A stretch of DNA of 64,000 nt from Gymnothorax reevesii (GCA_029721435.1 CM056574.1:28877001-28941000); one strand, 5' to 3'; positions 1-11,779 are shown, numbered from the stretch's first letter. Translations and numbers: made by a program. Notes: generated from the sequence alone by a model not told the origin.

Positions 1-299
1 ATTCTGGCAAGGGGGCATCACTCAAGCACTTGCCTTCAAAAACCCCTCTCTAAACCCTTAAAACACCATGTTCATGGCAGAAAGTGTTCATTGAAGTCTA
101 GTAAAATACAATTCCCACATTACCCCATGTTCAGTGGTGCAGAAATTATGAGTAATCAATTGTTCACTAATGTACTAACTTCAATTTTGACCAATAATTC
201 ACTGAATTCAGTTTTCAATATTGCTAAAAGTTAGAGATTTGCAGTTGAATTGGGGATGTCGTCAGATTACCAGTAAAGCATATACCTAAAGGCAGTGAA

Positions 300-415
300 A
301 GCCTCCATTGACATGGGCAAAACATTCAAACTCATTACAGATAGGCTGGCTGATTCTGAAGCCCAGGGCGTTCCTGCTGTGAGGTAACAGTGTTACTCAC
401 TACATCAGCATGGAT
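300..415 (-). mobile_element. tRNA-headed SINE remnant (shared by both duplication copies)
   Basis: Read on the minus strand, the segment resembles the head of the SINE at 48687-49014: an A-box-like TAGTGAGTAACACTG, then CCTCACAGCAGGAACG and a degenerate B-box region followed by the SINE body. The matching remnant lies at 25795-25910 in copy B, so this SINE was in place before the duplication. The rest of the body is too decayed to bound. Confidence 0.6.
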
Positions 416-1289
416 GGCTCAGCCCTCAAGCCCCTAATTTCTGCGGCAGCATCTCTCTGGGGTTCCCTGCGGTCCTGTCCGCTGTAGTTTCCTCTGATAT
501 AAGCAGATCTCCCGCTGTGCCGGAAATTTCCATGCTTTCATATCAGGTGAGGCTTGAGGGCTCCGCAAGTCAGTGAAGTCTGCGTTTCAGGCGAGGCTCG
601 CGGGCTCCACAAGTGAGTGAAGTTGGTGCATTTCGGCAAGCTGTATGGCGGGTGAGTAGTGGCGCATGCCTAAATCATAGTTTATTTTGCCAGTTTATTT
701 AGCTTTAACTCCTTTCCCCATAATAACTACATATGTCGCCTATACTCTTTTCTCCATAATGACTACATACTATGTCACCTAGATGTACAATATATACATG
801 ATATACATGAGGTTTCCCGATTGAAAACGGGGGTATCCCGAAAGCGTCAAATGTCGTCGTCATTGAAAAGGCCAGGGTCGTCATTTGTAGTCATTATGGG
901 GAAAGGGAGGGGGGAATCAATGGGGAAAGAGTCAATATCTCTCTGTCATTGCCCCAAATCTCTGGGTGTCCTGTTTCCACTTCCATCACTCTCTTCCTCC
1001 CCGTCTCTCTGGTCCCTTACATAGCATTACACCCCTGCCATCTATTAGCCTTTAGCTCCAACCATTTAGATGTTCTGATATGGCAGGCTATGGCTCTTTT
1101 CCTGCTTGTCATATATCAGCTGCCTTATGGTTTGAGCTAAGGAATATCACCCATTGAGGGAGGGCAGTCGCGCCCACACAATTATCAAATAAAATTCCTT
1201 TGCTAAAATGTTTTAAATAGGGGAGCTGAAAAAAGCACAAATCAGGTAAAATGAATCAAAAACCGTCTGTGAATAGCACTCTTCTCCAG

Positions 1290-1875
1290 CGTGCCAAGGG
1301 CCATCAAACGTGTGTGTTTGCCCATGCGAGTCGGTTCCGACACCGGACAGCAGTGAGATCCAGATCCTGCAGGTGGACGAGCCGGATGTAGCGATCTTGT
1401 GCTGGTGTGGTCACAGGTGGCCGATGTGGATGAGGTAGATTTGCTGTACTGCCCATCTGTCGGAAAGTAACTCTGAAACAGCCTATTGTCTGATAGTTAA
1501 CATTCAGCTAGTGGATATCCCTGCATCCAGCATGCCAATGGCACGTTCCCGCATAACCTGAGACATCTGAGGCATGATGACTTTTGATAAAATTTGACAT
1601 TTTGGGGTGGCCTTTTATTGTCCCCAGTATAAGAAGTGTCTGGGTACTGCTCATTCTGTCTGATCACCGTCTGGAAATGCCACACCCATGTACTGACTGA
1701 AATCACTGCATCATTGAGCAAATGCTCACTGACAGAGAGAATGATTAAAAAATGGGACACAAATCAAGAGAAATATCCCTATTGTACAAGTATGAGTCAG
1801 CATATGCTCACTTAGAGTTGTTAACTCCATGTGGCATCAATATTTGACATGGGACGTTTATATATTTGTTCAGTG
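1290..1875 (-). mobile_element. Tc1-like transposon relic, transposase N-terminal half only
   Basis: The minus strand carries the start of a Tc1-like transposase from about 1575: a methionine followed by a stretch containing ERAIGML, the same motif as the element at 10.6-11.6 kb, then a stop. The right end GTTCAGTG sits against a TA (1876-1877), and copy B has TA at the same point (near 26442) without the element. The sequence past 1400 corresponds to the helix-turn-helix part of the family. The catalytic half and the left end are missing or unrecognisable. It cannot encode an active enzyme. Confidence 0.75.
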
Positions 1876-2187
1876 TAATTCCATTCTGTGATAATAATAT
1901 CAGTGTCTGTTCCAACATTTCAGGAATGGACTCCCTGGTTTTGAGATACGAGTGCAAACACTGGGGAAACCAGCGGGGTTCTTTTCATTCTTTTGGGCAA
2001 ATGTATGTCTCAGGCTGAAAAATGTTCTGCTGATACAGACACAGATGATTACAAACTCAATTTCACACATCCTCACTCTCTCACACGCATAAAAAATGTG
2101 CTAAAACCCAAAAATACAAGCTACAAATCCAGATCTCTCACGAAAACATGCTATTCACAGATACATTCACACATGAAATCACAAATT

Positions 2188-2263
2188 GAAGCACCAATTA
2201 CTAAAACCCCATAAGTCACACTTGACTTGACTTGACTTGTGGGGTTTTAGTAATCAGTGCTTC
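2188..2263. repeat. 24-bp inverted repeat with (TTGAC)n loop
   Basis: Arms at 2188-2211 and 2240-2263 are inverted complements, with a short mismatch near CACCAA/CACTGA. The loop of 28 bases contains tandem CTTGA units. Copy B of the duplication lacks the hairpin at the equivalent point (near 26830), so it arose or was inserted in copy A only. Confidence 0.8.
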
Positions 2264-3175
2264 ATTTACTTTTTGGGGGATTTCTATCTACTTTTGGTGT
2301 GAAACATGTATCAGACAAAGGCCTTGGGACCAATGCATCAGCAAAATCTTGATGTGAGATCACTGAGACAGGACAAAACACACCTTAAAACCATGCATCT
2401 TGAGTATGGCGGAGCCAGCATGGTATGGTATACCAAAATCCAAATGAGGTGCGGATTTAGAATACTTGCTCATTCCTAAACCTCAAAAATTAAAATCAAG
2501 AATTCAGAAAATTTTTATTTATACAGTAATATGATATAATCACGACTGTAAATATTGCATCACATGCTCAGTTCTGTTGTACAGTGTGTGAACATTCAAA
2601 TAAGCCTTTCAAGAAGAAGTAAAATTTTTATGGTTTACGCACAATTCACATCATGGTGAGCAAACACATTTTGGGAGATCACTCCTGAAAAGCTGACCAT
2701 ACACTGACCACACAGTCTGAGACACCCACATCACCTCTCTTTTGTATCCCTTGAACACACTGAGCATCTGTTTGCTGCTTTAATGAGTCCAATAGGGGTA
2801 AATTGTACAGGTGCACAGTTAACACATGCCATTAGGGCACACGAGGCTTGCTTTTTTAATTTGTACAGTACTGCAAAAAAGTCACCTTTCATAGGACAAA
2901 TATGCTTGCGAAAATGATGAAATTAAAAGTCTCTAATCGCTGAGATATGAACGTACAGAGCAGCAAACTTAAAAACACAATATTTTGTGTCACTACTCTT
3001 GTCAAAAAAATGAGGACACTGTCCTGTTGTGAAAAAGTTATATAAGACGATTGGCTTTTTTACGCTTTCAAAGCAGAGTGGAAAACCTGCCACTGCAGTC
3101 TTCTACATACTGACTGTCTCACTTCAGCCTTTCCCTCCAAGTAATAGCAGATGGCCATAATAATTTCGAGATCAG

Positions 3176-3821
3176 GGGCCGTATGCATGACACCGAGATA
3201 AGTGACTTAGCCAAAGGATAGAGACTATCCCCCGGATAGCGAGGTTAAAGTGGTATGCATGTAGAGGGGACAGCACTATCCGCGGTTCTTATCTGGGGAT
3301 AAAGTTATACCCAATTTCAACTGGGGATAGCAGCTTTATTCCACGGATTCCGCTGATCTCGCTGTCTGTTTAGTACAGCTGCTTTCAGAGACTTCCACTT
3401 ATCTTTCAATTCTGAAATAGTGAGTTCTGTGCAGCCGCACAAATTCACCCTTGCGGCAATTCGGGTCCAAATTTCAGTCTTAATTTTTTAGGTACCGTAC
3501 ATGTATTAGATGTAAACATCGCTGTATGTTCCACTGAGATTTCCTCCAAAAGAACACAGATTTTGGTGTCAGAAAACGAACTTTTCCGCTGCCGCTTAGG
3601 TTGTGAAACAACTGACGCCTGCTATATTGAAGAAAATAGCGATTTGTTGTACGATTAAAAAGTGAGGAATGTGGTGTAATGTAAGTGTGTCAAGAGGAAT
3701 CCCATTCAGACATGCACAGAATGCTATAAAGCACAGGGAGTCCCCCTTTCTAAAAATAGTGGTTGCGTGTAAACCTGGGATAACTTTTCCCTACCCTATC
3801 CTTGACTCATGCATACGGAGA
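3176..3821. mobile_element. Harbinger-type MITE with degenerate TIRs
   Basis: Left end CCGTATGCATGA (3179-3190) is repeated inverted at 3807-3818. Near both ends the sequence is rich in the motif GGATA and its complement. The interior keeps a piece of a Myb/SANT-like second protein of PIF/Harbinger elements on the minus strand, and this is the main reason for the class call. No 3-bp target duplication could be fixed because the right end is worn. Additional GGATA-rich sequence to about 3880 may belong to the element. Confidence 0.6.
3310..3490 (-). pseudogene. Myb/SANT-like Harbinger accessory protein fragment
   Basis: Translated on the minus strand, the segment gives a Trp-containing helix (EIWTRIAARVN), a short spacer, then ELKDKWKSLKAAV. 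This follows the usual pattern of the Myb/SANT-like (MADF-related) DNA-binding protein that PIF/Harbinger transposons encode beside their transposase, where the second helix reads roughly K-KW--LK. In the family this protein helps bring the transposase to the element ends. There is no open frame of useful length around it and no start codon in phase, so this is a fossil exon inside a MITE-sized derivative. Confidence 0.6.
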
Positions 3822-5182
3822 GTATGTGGCAGTTATCCCTTGGATAGATATCCAGAGGATAGGCGTTATCTGCTTTTAATAAAATATCAACATTTATTTA
3901 TAAATCTATTTTGGAATTAGATTTTTGAATTTCAAATATACTTTATCTTCAGCAGCACAAATGTGGAAAACAATAAATAATCATCTAACGCCAGATTTAC
4001 ATTTTAAAAAAATGTGGGATGCCAAAAATTTTCGGTCAGTGCTGGATATTCGACTCTGAAAGAACATCAGTGACGGTTGCAAATAATGATGTCAGAAATG
4101 AATTAATAGTGAACATTTCATTGTCCAAAAGAGCATACATGATTTCAAACATGACAAAATAATGAGAAAATGATTTTAATTCTTTTCAGGACAGTTTTTA
4201 ACTACGGTATTTATATTAAATTCTTTTCTAACAAGTAATCAATATGTAATAAATAAATAACAACAACAACAATAATGTCAGCAGGCTGATTATACACTGA
4301 ATTGCATACTGCCGAGTGCTTGATAGCTTTTGGCCAGTTGTTCATCTTTAGATCTTAGCCTTAACTGCTAATGCTCAGGTATTTTCCCTGCAGAAGACAA
4401 TTATACAGGATGCACTTCCTACTACTAAATTACCTTAATTTTTGCAAATATTCCATGAAAAATGACCTGGTCTATCAACTTCCTCTTCCATTGAAAGGTG
4501 TCTCCATCAATAGTCATTTTTGTATGGTCATTGCAACTATGTACTAAATGTTGGTGGTTGATTCAGTTTCAAATCAATCTATTTGGAAAATAAACTTACT
4601 TTTCTTGTGGAAAATCTGAGGTATTATTTGATAACCCTCAATAGAGGGTCAGTGTTTTTTCAGAACTGACTCCATTCGAATTGAGCCCCTCCGAGTGTTT
4701 GACATTTCCAGCTAATAGTGTAAGCCTGGGGAATAAAATAGAAAGGATAAAAGGCCTCCAAAAAGTTTATTAAAAAAACTTTTTAAAAGCATGGCTCCTC
4801 TTCATCACATTGTCAGGCTTACGCAATGCCCCGGATAGTGAGTGATTAACTATTACATGTAAAAACCCCCAATCACTCCCCTCTCTGGGAGAGAAGAAAA
4901 ATGAAATTAGCATAACAGGCCTGGTTTGTGTTTCTCGGTTGTCTCACTGTCTGTCCATTGGGAGAAAGTTAGTAAGAAGTTGAACCCTTGGTAGCAGTAG
5001 GAGTGCCATAACTCCGATAGACTGATAAGAGATAAAAGCGAGAGTCATCAAATGCTCTAAGATGGCTGGTGTGGGCGACTGACACGTCGCCAACCTTTTG
5101 TGTTGGTTTTGCTTACATTGTTCATGACACTGAAAACGTAAGGTAAAAATTTTTATGCTGTGTGTAGGAAGATTATACATGC

Positions 5183-5440
5183 TCACTGACCACTTTATTA
5201 GGTACACCTGTGCATGAGCTCAATTCATGTACTGCATCTCATCACACAAACTTTTGGCACCTTTCCACTTCATAAAATCAGCGAACTAGATCAAGAGTTT
5301 CAATCAAAGTTCAAAACCAAAAAAAAAAAAAACTGATGAGGAATGATTGTTGGTGCCAGACAGACTGGTTTGAGTATCTCAAAGTGCTGATCCAGGAATT
5401 TTCATACACAGCAATCTCCTTAGTTTGCTGAAATGGAAAT
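5183..5440 (+). mobile_element. Tc1-like transposon relic (TTTATTAGGTACACCT family)
   Basis: The left end matches the fish repeat that begins with CACTTTATTAGGTACACC. Further in, 5345-5385 translates to MIVGARQTGLSIS, the usual helix-turn-helix opening of this family's transposase, followed at once by a stop. An equally decayed counterpart lies at 28366-28775 in copy B, so this insertion is older than the duplication. The catalytic domain is absent. Confidence 0.7.
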
Positions 5441-6403
5441 GAGTGAGGGGAATTTTTTTTTTTGGCACATATTAGGTTACTTAATACCTATTGGGCATCA
5501 TTTAAATGCTACAGCCGGTGTATCGTCATGATAAGTCTTATGAACATAAAAAATCCCCCATCAACATGGCCTGCATTACCCACCGAAGGTCTTTTGTATT
5601 TTCTGCAGGGATCTGCAAATATGTTTGTATTCACAGTGCTTGTTGCTCATTAAGTGCATGTTTGACTGTGTTCAGTATTTTTGGTTTTGTGCCTATATCT
5701 ACATGTTTTCGAGCATGATTCTATCCAAAAGATAGGACGACTTTGTCGGCATATTTTCTGTGTCTGTGTGTATTCATGTTTTTGTGTGTGTTTCCATGCT
5801 TCAACTTCTTTGTACCTGCGTATTACAGCTGCTGCATTAATGTGCAAATGTGTGAATGTGTGTGCTTATCAAAAAATCCATTTATGCATCTGTGTGTGAG
5901 CGGATGTGTGTGAATTATTTTTCAGTAATCTGTTGGCTGTATATTCTTGGTCTAATTAGGGCCCTTTCTGGTGTTTAGGTTCCACTGCAGGTTGTATTTG
6001 TAATTCATACGGGCTGTAAGAGGCTCTTAGATTGAATACATTAATTCTGTTACTGTGACCTGAGCTGAGGGTGACCAGTTGAGTGGCCAGCACTGATAAT
6101 CCTCTCTCTCTTGAGGTAAGACAAGGGCTGTCAGTTAACAAGAGAAATTACCGGTGGAAGGAGAGGTGGAAAGAGGCTATGAGCACACACATTTATTCAA
6201 ACAGCCGCTCTCAGAGTCAAGCACACATAACTACACACATTCTCCCTTATTTTGAATACAAAGACAAAGCTCTTCCCATGAGCTACAGAAAAACAAATAG
6301 ACCTGAGTATTTTTGTGAATGATGTGACATTTTAGCAATTTTTGGATTTGTTGTTGTTCCGTTTGGCTCCAGTAACGCTCCTGTACCTGGCATTGCTCTA
6401 GAT

Positions 6404-7167
6404 CAGTGGTTCCCAAACTTGGTCCTGGGGACCCACTGTGTCTGCAGGTTTTTGTTCCAGCCACAATTTCAATCCCTGAATTTTATTGAGTAGCAAATAT
6501 TTCTTAACTGCGCTACCCATATATACATAGATGGATTATCCACCCTTTCAAGCCACATTATGTCAAAAATAACCATTTGAGCAATTGCTGAAGAGCTGGA
6601 GAGCGCCATATAAGAATTGTATAATGTTACCCATTACGTCATTGCATAAAAAGAGAGGAAAATTGTGACTCTTGAAATTGTAGAATCAGATGATTTTTAA
6701 TTGTTGAAACTGAGGACACTAAAAATTACTATCACTAAAATTAACCATTTATTAGGAAATTAAGATTTCATAGACAAAGAACATTATAATGAGTCACACC
6801 TGTTTGGTGTTTTTTTTCTGATTGGTTTTAGGAAAACCATTTGGAAAAAAAAACTTAAAACACCTGAGCTCCGAAGCCTCATTAGCAGCTTTTTGATTCA
6901 CCACAGTCTTGAGTTTAATCTTTTAAAACTTACTGCCCCCTTGACTTTGCTTCCTTACAAAGACTGCCCATGGAATAAGAGCAGTATAAACGTTGGGCTT
7001 TTAATAAGTAGCCATCTTTGTTGAATTGGTTTCAGCACTTTGTTTCTCTGGGCTGAAAAGAAAGTAATTAAAAAAATTAACAGCTTGTTAATATTGGGAT
7101 TGTAAGTGTGGTTGGAACGAAAACCAGTATGCACAGTGGGTCTTCAGGATCAAGTTTGGGAACCCTG
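6404..7167. mobile_element. Non-autonomous hAT (Charlie-like) transposon
   Basis: The ends are inverted: CAGTGGTTCCCAAACTTGG on the left, and on the right the complement of CAGGGTTCCCAAACTTGAT, with homology continuing to about 37 bp. CAGTGGTTC is the usual hAT-Charlie terminus. Flanking 8-mers ctctagat (6396-6403) and ctttagtt (7168-7175) look like a worn target duplication. Copy B has one 8-mer, atcatgat (30652-30659), at the same spot and no element. The 764-bp interior has no coding capacity. Confidence 0.85.
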
Positions 7168-7459
7168 CTTTAGTTGGTCATAAATTGTGAGGGTTGACAC
7201 AATAACAGTTGAATGATCATCTTTTCAGTAATGCTACTCACTCACATCAGGTGTCTCTGGAGTCAGAAAGTGTATTGCATCAGTTGTCTATTGCCCTGCC
7301 CATGACAGGCAGAACAGATAAGACTGACATGCATACTAATTGTTCATTCTCCTATGCTTGATTATCCACACAAATGTACAGACACATGTATTAACACAAT
7401 TCAACAAAAATCTGGTGAAGTACATTCTCATAAGTCACCTTACAGTTCCCAAGGTTCCC

Positions 7460-9060
7460 CTGCTTCCGGACAGAGTTAAGTCTGGTGTTTGTTTCTAAAG
7501 TCGTAACTTCGTATCATGCCAGATGGAAAAGTACCATCCTGTAAACTAAACAGCAGTGGTATATGGTACTAACATTGATATAACCAAAGATGTACAGGTA
7601 GTATAATATAAGCGAGGACAGAAGTGAAAAATCTGATTTTATGTCAGTTAAGTAAACGGAAACTTATTATTCAGATTGAATATAATTAGATTTATTTTCA
7701 TTATCATTATATTATCAGCAACAATGCAATTTTATTTCATGATGCCATTAAAGTTCAATAATATGGAAGCATATTGCGAATTAACAGCGGAAACTACCAT
7801 TTGGACTTTACTTTCAATAACTTAATTAATATTATTTCATTTTCTTTTGTTACAATTATCGTTTGTTTAAACTTTTGTTGAGGTAATATTAACCTGGGCT
7901 CCACAATGGCAAGTAATTGGATGCTCCGCCTGTAACATCTGTTTTGAACTGGGCTATCATTATCTGGGGTTCCACCATCAGTCTGTACCATATTGCTACC
8001 AATAAATGATCTGTTGGATTGTACACCTGCCTCCACACTTTATTCCTGGTCTGGACCATAACAGACAGAGCCCTCTGATATTTTGTCACCTTTTGGTGAC
8101 CTTTCTACATAACTCAAGGTCAAAGGTCCTGGTGTCATTTAGATCCTCCTTTATGACTTCCTATTTGTTTATAAGAGTAACCAAGTGGCATTCTACAGTA
8201 GTTTTATGATATAGTGTAAATTAAGCGATTCTGACTAATGACATTAACTACCCTGAAATTTGTCCCCACACAATCTTTGAAATTATACAGTTTTCACAAT
8301 AGGAATGAAGAGTGTTATATATTTCCGACTTGAAAAAGGAAACTTCTGGCGTTGACCATTGACATAAATTAGCCCTCTTTTTGACAGCGTTATGACCAAA
8401 ATCATTTTTACCTTTTCACTGATCTTGACTTTCATCTGATTCATTCTAAAATTTAATGGGATATACAGCTATGAATTGAAGCAATCATTTTCTCATCATC
8501 TTGCTAATGAACAAACAAATAAATAAACTAACTGACAAACGGAGTCAATTATAATACCTTTGCCCCCCCTTCGGAGAACAGGTTAAAAATAAACCTTGAT
8601 TAAAAAAAAACTTAACCCAGAGGAGGCTGCAAATTATGACATGGAAATATGAGATTTTACAGATATCTTTTTAAATTTTATGGAGTATTCCAGCAACTCA
8701 CACCACTGTCCACCAATAAGCTTCCTACAGAATAGTTACTGAACAGCCACAATCCCTCAATCTTTACTTGAGAGGGAGCACACTGCAGCCCTATTACTGA
8801 AACACATGGTACTGGATGACATATTAATATCATGGACAGAACTGTGCCTCATGAAATTCATGAGCCTTGAAGCCAGAAGTATTCACATAATCACCTGATG
8901 ATTATCATGTGGGCTGTGGGCCCATACCAAAATGTCACTGCTCTGTGCACCAGATTGAGCAAAAGCCAAATCTTATCTGAAGTCCCAGGTTTCACACGGT
9001 TCTAGGAAAGTGAGACACTTTCAAGAGTTGTTCGCAAGTACAGGTGACTAAAAAGCCAGT
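7460..9060. other. Non-coding stretch with duplication block 1
   Basis: No gene is recognisable. It is AT-rich, with A/T runs. The only structure found is 8616-8790, which matches 34790-34925 (shared GAGGAGGCTGCAAAT near the left side and ATCTTTACTTGAGAG near the right). Confidence 0.6.
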
Positions 9061-9063
9061 AGC

Positions 9064-9533
9064 ATGTTCAACAGCGTGAGTAGTAGCTAGGCGCATACGC
9101 GTGTACGCACGGGTGGCTCCTAAACAGAAACTTAGATTGAGAGTATTTTCCAAGATGGCGGCTGATAAACTACAGGCATTCATAGTGAGTGAATTAGCTT
9201 CATCTAATCCAAGCTTGCATCGGTTTAGACACAATTTCGAAGAAGAAATCACTGTTTGCCCGAAAAATATTACAATAAACGGTTTAAACCTGAATCCTTA
9301 CCATTCCCGCATCTTGACAGCGCGCTTGGGAGAAGGTAAATGGTGAAAGTCTTCGATTTATCAACAGTTGTCAGCTGCAGTGGCACAAGATTTCCTACCT
9401 GCGCCGCCATCTTTGATCGAGTGTACTCGCTTGGCGTAACTGCTCGAAAGTGGTCACGCGTGTTCTCGAGAGTACCCGCGAACGAAATTCCGTTCAGAAC
9501 CGAGTACTCGCGAGTACTCACGCTGTTGAACAC
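9064..9533. mobile_element. Small TIR element of unknown class
   Basis: GTTCAACAGCGTGAGTA at 9066-9082 is repeated exactly inverted at 9515-9531, and one mismatch extends the match to about 19 bp. The region between is clearly richer in CpG than its surroundings. The right side holds further palindromic steps (GAGTACTCGCGAGTACTC). No convincing target duplication was seen, so the superfamily stays open. Confidence 0.65.
9155..9346 (+). pseudogene. Unknown 63-codon frame inside the TIR element
   Basis: A frame opens at AAGATGG, a good initiation context, and runs 63 codons. It starts MAADKLQAFIVSEL and has mixed, soluble-protein-like composition with no signal peptide or membrane segment. Near its end AAG|GTAAAT could be a splice donor, so it may be the first exon of a transposase whose remainder was deleted from this short derivative. 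I do not recognise the family. It could also be a chance frame, although the initiation context and the position just inside a TIR argue mildly against that. Confidence 0.35.
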
Positions 9534-10024
9534 GCGTCAGGTGTTTTACCAAGTGTTTCAAACGGATGTACATTACTGAGCCTCGTCATAAAGGAGTGTG
9601 GGCTGGAGAGTTGGAAGGTTTGCATTTGCAACAGTCAGTTCGGAATAATTTTGCAGCCTTTGTATTTGAGGATTTTATTTGTTTATTTTGAGATAGTAAA
9701 GCTGGAGGAAAAAATCAAGAAAAAGAAAAGTAAAAAATATTTGGATACTCATTTATCGCGCACAATGGGTCGCAGACAGTGCGGCAAAGCATGCTCCCTC
9801 CACTGAAAATGGAGGGAAGCAACAATCAGGCAGAGTTTCATACCACCTTTGTATGCTTTGAAAGGAAAATCCATTCTTTCATTAATTATCGGATCGATCT
9901 TCAGCGTAGAGTGTGAATTATTTCCAGAATTCTGATTTTCTTCATAATTAGTTCCATTCAGCCATTCCCTGGAGGGATAATTCCAGTAACCACATTACCC
10001 AAAGGATTCGGTCTAAAATCTGAT

Positions 10025-10135
10025 TTCACACGAAGTCAAAAGCAAGTTTCCCTGCTTTTAAAAGCAGTCTGTCAACTGTCGCCAAAATGCAGCATAACAA
10101 AAAAATAAAAGCAAAGGAATCAAATGGATTTTAAA
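10025..10135. repeat. Duplication block 2
   Basis: This segment (CACGAAGTCAAAAGCAAGTTT onward, ending AAATGGATTTTAAAT) matches 33775-33890. The second copy is followed directly by sequence that also opens block 3 (31688-31710). Blocks 2 and 3 were therefore once adjacent, and here they are about 9.6 kb apart. Confidence 0.7.
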
Positions 10136-10566
10136 TCAGTGCTAACATTGATAAAAAATATTCTAAGCAGGCCTCACTTATTCTTTATAACTGAATTTGA
10201 AGTGTATTATTGTTCTAAATGACTATTTCCATTCAAATCACTCTGAATGCTTGAAAGTATTTGTCTAAGGCAAGTCCACGATGCTGCTAAGTATGAACAA
10301 TATGTTGTCACAGCTTTCATTACCTTGGGCAGCTTTCATCTCTGTACATTATAAGGCATTTCCATGGGCCACACAAACAGGCCTTGAAATGCCCTCTGAA
10401 TATGTTTTGCCATTTGTGACAGATGTAAATATGCTGAGTACAAATGAAAACGCACCACTCACGAAATCTGGAATAGCTCCACGGATTGATATGTGAAGTA
10501 TATACGTATGATGCATTTGAGATAATGAATGATTTAAGAAGACATGTAAACATCATTCAATTTCAT

Positions 10567-11775
10567 TCACAATAATGTTTATGCGCGAGAGAGGTTTAAC
10601 TGGTGTAAGGGTCAAACAGGAAAGTCAATAACGGGTGTGACCGCCATTTGCATTGACACATGTGGCGCATCGTCGTCGCATGGAGTTGATCAGTCTCTGG
10701 ATAGTGTTCTGAGGGATAGCATTCCACTTATGAACAAGGGCAACCTCAAGTTCTCGGATGGTGTCCATCTGGCGTCGACGTGAAAGACGTCGTCCAATTT
10801 CATCCCATAAGTGCTCAATAGGGGTGAGGTCGGGTGACAGAGCTGGCCACTGAAGCACGAGGATGTTCTGCTGTGCAAGGTACTGCATGGACACCCTTGC
10901 AGTGTGTGCCCTAGCGTTGTCCTGTTGAAACGTGTGGACATCGTGGTGTTGGTTGAAGAACGGCACAACATGGTTCTGCAGCACCTGGTGCCGGTAGTAG
11001 ACGCCGTTCACCCTTCCTCTGCAGATATGGAGGGGTTCTGTGAAGGTAGCTTATTCCACCCCACACCATAATGCTGCCACCACCCCAACGGTCCGTTTGA
11101 ATGACACAATCGGCGTTATAACGTTCACCACGTCTCCACCAAACACATGTATGGCCATCTGCGTTCCTTAAGTGAAATCGTGACTCGTCAGAAAAGATGA
11201 CACCGTGCTATTGTTGTAGTCGCCAATTCTGGTGCCTGTTTTCCCACTGTAGACGCTGGTTTCGGTGACGATCCATCAGTATGGGGCCAAAATAAGGACG
11301 TCGTGCACGCAGGCCTGCAGCTCGCAGATGGTTCCGTATGGCGTTGGGGTGAATGAATCCATGTCGTCTTTGGACTTGAGCAGCCGTTCTTGTCGCTGGT
11401 AGTGTTCGGTCTCGGACATGATCCCGTACGATCTGACGGTCCTGACGTGCGGTTGTCACACGTTGTTCAAGGACGGTCCCGAGTGCTCCCCGTTTGCAGA
11501 AACCTTTGATGGAGTCTTGCGATCGTTGTGTGTGCGCGGCGTAGTCGTCTGGCAATTTCCCTGGTGCTGGCGCCAATTTGAAGCATGCCTATGGCACGTT
11601 CCCATTCAGGGGATGTAAGTCGCGGCATAGTGTTGACGTTTCACAAGTGTCAGTGAAGAAGTGAAATTTTATTCTGATTCACATGCTTTTAAAGGCAATG
11701 TGTGCACAAATTCAGAGTGAAATTCATTTTTCCTGTGGTGTGCGTGCATGATGTTGCGTTTTTGCAAAAAATTGC
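10567..11775 (-). mobile_element. Tc1-like transposon, nearly full length, inactive
   Basis: This is a minus-strand element of about 1.2 kb built around a full-length transposase pseudogene. Both outer ends are worn: the right side keeps ATGATGTTGCGTTTTTG, resembling the terminal repeat of the family seen at 1290-1875, and the left side only a weak counterpart near 10567. No TA duplication could be fixed, so the outer limits are approximate. Confidence 0.75.
10625..11628 (-). pseudogene. Tc1 transposase pseudogene (DD34E)
   Basis: The start is ATG at 11628, opening with a stretch containing WERAIGMLQIGAST (helix-turn-helix). The middle section 11576-11208 stays open and ends in a stop after NWRLQQ. 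The first catalytic Asp lies in FSDESRF just beyond it. The second is in QQDNARAH and the Glu in PIEHLWDE; 34 residues separate them, the Tc1 spacing. The C-terminus ends GGHTRY then stop. Breaks: a frameshift near 11560, the stop near 11205 and a 1-bp shift near 11030. Family members cut and paste their element at TA sites. This copy is close to full length (about 335 codons) but cannot make the enzyme. Confidence 0.9.
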
Positions 11776-11779
11776 CTAG

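Larger units (their letters stand above)
230..7460. repeat. Segmental duplication, copy A (main block)
   Basis: This block matches 25730-30950 in the same orientation. Collinear anchors include 340-470 with 25840-25960, 1030-1150 with 26210-26340, 1876-2060 with 26450-26730, 4100-4180 with 27335-27420, 4560-4640 with 27790-27870, 5570-6330 with 29750-30500 and 7230-7370 with 30740-30850. The best parts agree at roughly four bases in five by eye, with many indels that are not multiples of three, so it is old and not under coding constraint. No shared exon could be found. Copy A carries insertions that copy B lacks (1290-1875, 6404-7167). Confidence 0.85.

Noticed and set aside
4944..5207. An 87-codon minus-strand frame within the duplicated region, with a frame also present in the other copy.
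   Set aside because: The two copies align with indels that are not multiples of three and the proteins do not match, so there is no coding constraint.
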